DNA of 6,214 bases. Source: JBLHRE01 sp047625765. Lineage in GTDB: Bacteria; Bacteroidota; Bacteroidia; Flavobacteriales; JBLHRE01. Position 1 is the first letter of the stretch. Each line of letters starts with the position of its first letter. Position numbers and translations under genes: made by a program. The DNA lies in assembly GCA_047625765.1 (NCBI GenBank), contig JBLHRE010000108.1, positions 1 through 6,214 on the forward strand, in the 5' to 3' direction. A model generated the notes under the pieces. That model ran no database searches. It was not told where the DNA came from and was given only the letters and a program-made list of their open reading frames with translations. Positions 6,156 to 6,214 of the stretch are shown here, piece by piece.

Positions 6156-6214
6156 TTACCTCAATATCTCCATCCTATAGGCATCCAATCGTATAAAGAT
6201 AAATAGGAGTATGG
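6156..6214 (-). CDS. Possible 3' end of an unidentified minus-strand gene
   Basis: On the minus strand one frame is open from the window edge to TAA at 6158-6156 and reads ILLFIFIRLDAYRMEILR, a hydrophobic stretch followed by a charged end. It is too short to identify a family. The placement, converging on the hairpin at 6091-6127, resembles the convergent layout at the other end of the window. Another minus-strand frame is open to TGA at 6163-6161, and on the plus strand ATG 6211 preceded by AGGAG-like bases could instead be a gene start, so this call is tentative. Confidence 0.3.
   Translation of the reverse strand, partial: ILLFIFIRLDAYRMEILR

Overview
The window looks like a chromosomal piece of a Bacteroidota bacterium (Flavobacteriia/Cytophagia-like). 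The evidence is low-GC DNA, weak or absent Shine-Dalgarno sites with A-rich stretches before starts, a long-form (669 aa) urocanate hydratase, a DUF5522-type small cysteine protein, a small acidic-N-terminus lipoprotein and paired TPM-domain proteins. Genus cannot be called. No mobile element, CRISPR array, rRNA or tRNA was seen, and the content is mostly housekeeping or catabolic.

Layout. (1) About 1-1191, plus strand: the 3' part of a small TPM-domain protein, followed after one base by a secreted, membrane-anchored TPM-domain protein of the YgcG type with a Gly/Ser-rich tail. (2) 1192-1365: intergenic space between convergent units. It holds a strong two-way hairpin terminator flanked by two unrelated stretches of degenerate 7-8-nt repeats. 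(3) 1366-3994, minus strand: an apparent operon read from right to left, DUF5522-like protein, then hutU, then a small lipoprotein whose reading frame is interrupted by one in-frame TAA (probable pseudogene). (4) 3995-4144: divergent intergenic region with a perfect 9-bp inverted repeat that overlaps a candidate promoter for the minus-strand operon. (5) 4145-6071, plus strand: a PLP-dependent enzyme of the ACC deaminase/D-cysteine desulfhydrase family overlapping by 17 nt a secreted glucosaminidase with C-terminal LysM repeats. (6) 6072-6214: a 17-bp perfect hairpin terminator, then the probable 3' end of a minus-strand gene that runs off the window.

Functionally, hutU carries out the second step of histidine degradation, but no other hut gene is visible. 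The glucosaminidase acts on peptidoglycan, and the TPM pair is probably envelope-linked. No new multi-gene system is evident. The points most worth a second look are the interrupted lipoprotein, the palindrome in the divergent promoter region, and the tight linkage of a DUF5522 protein to hutU.
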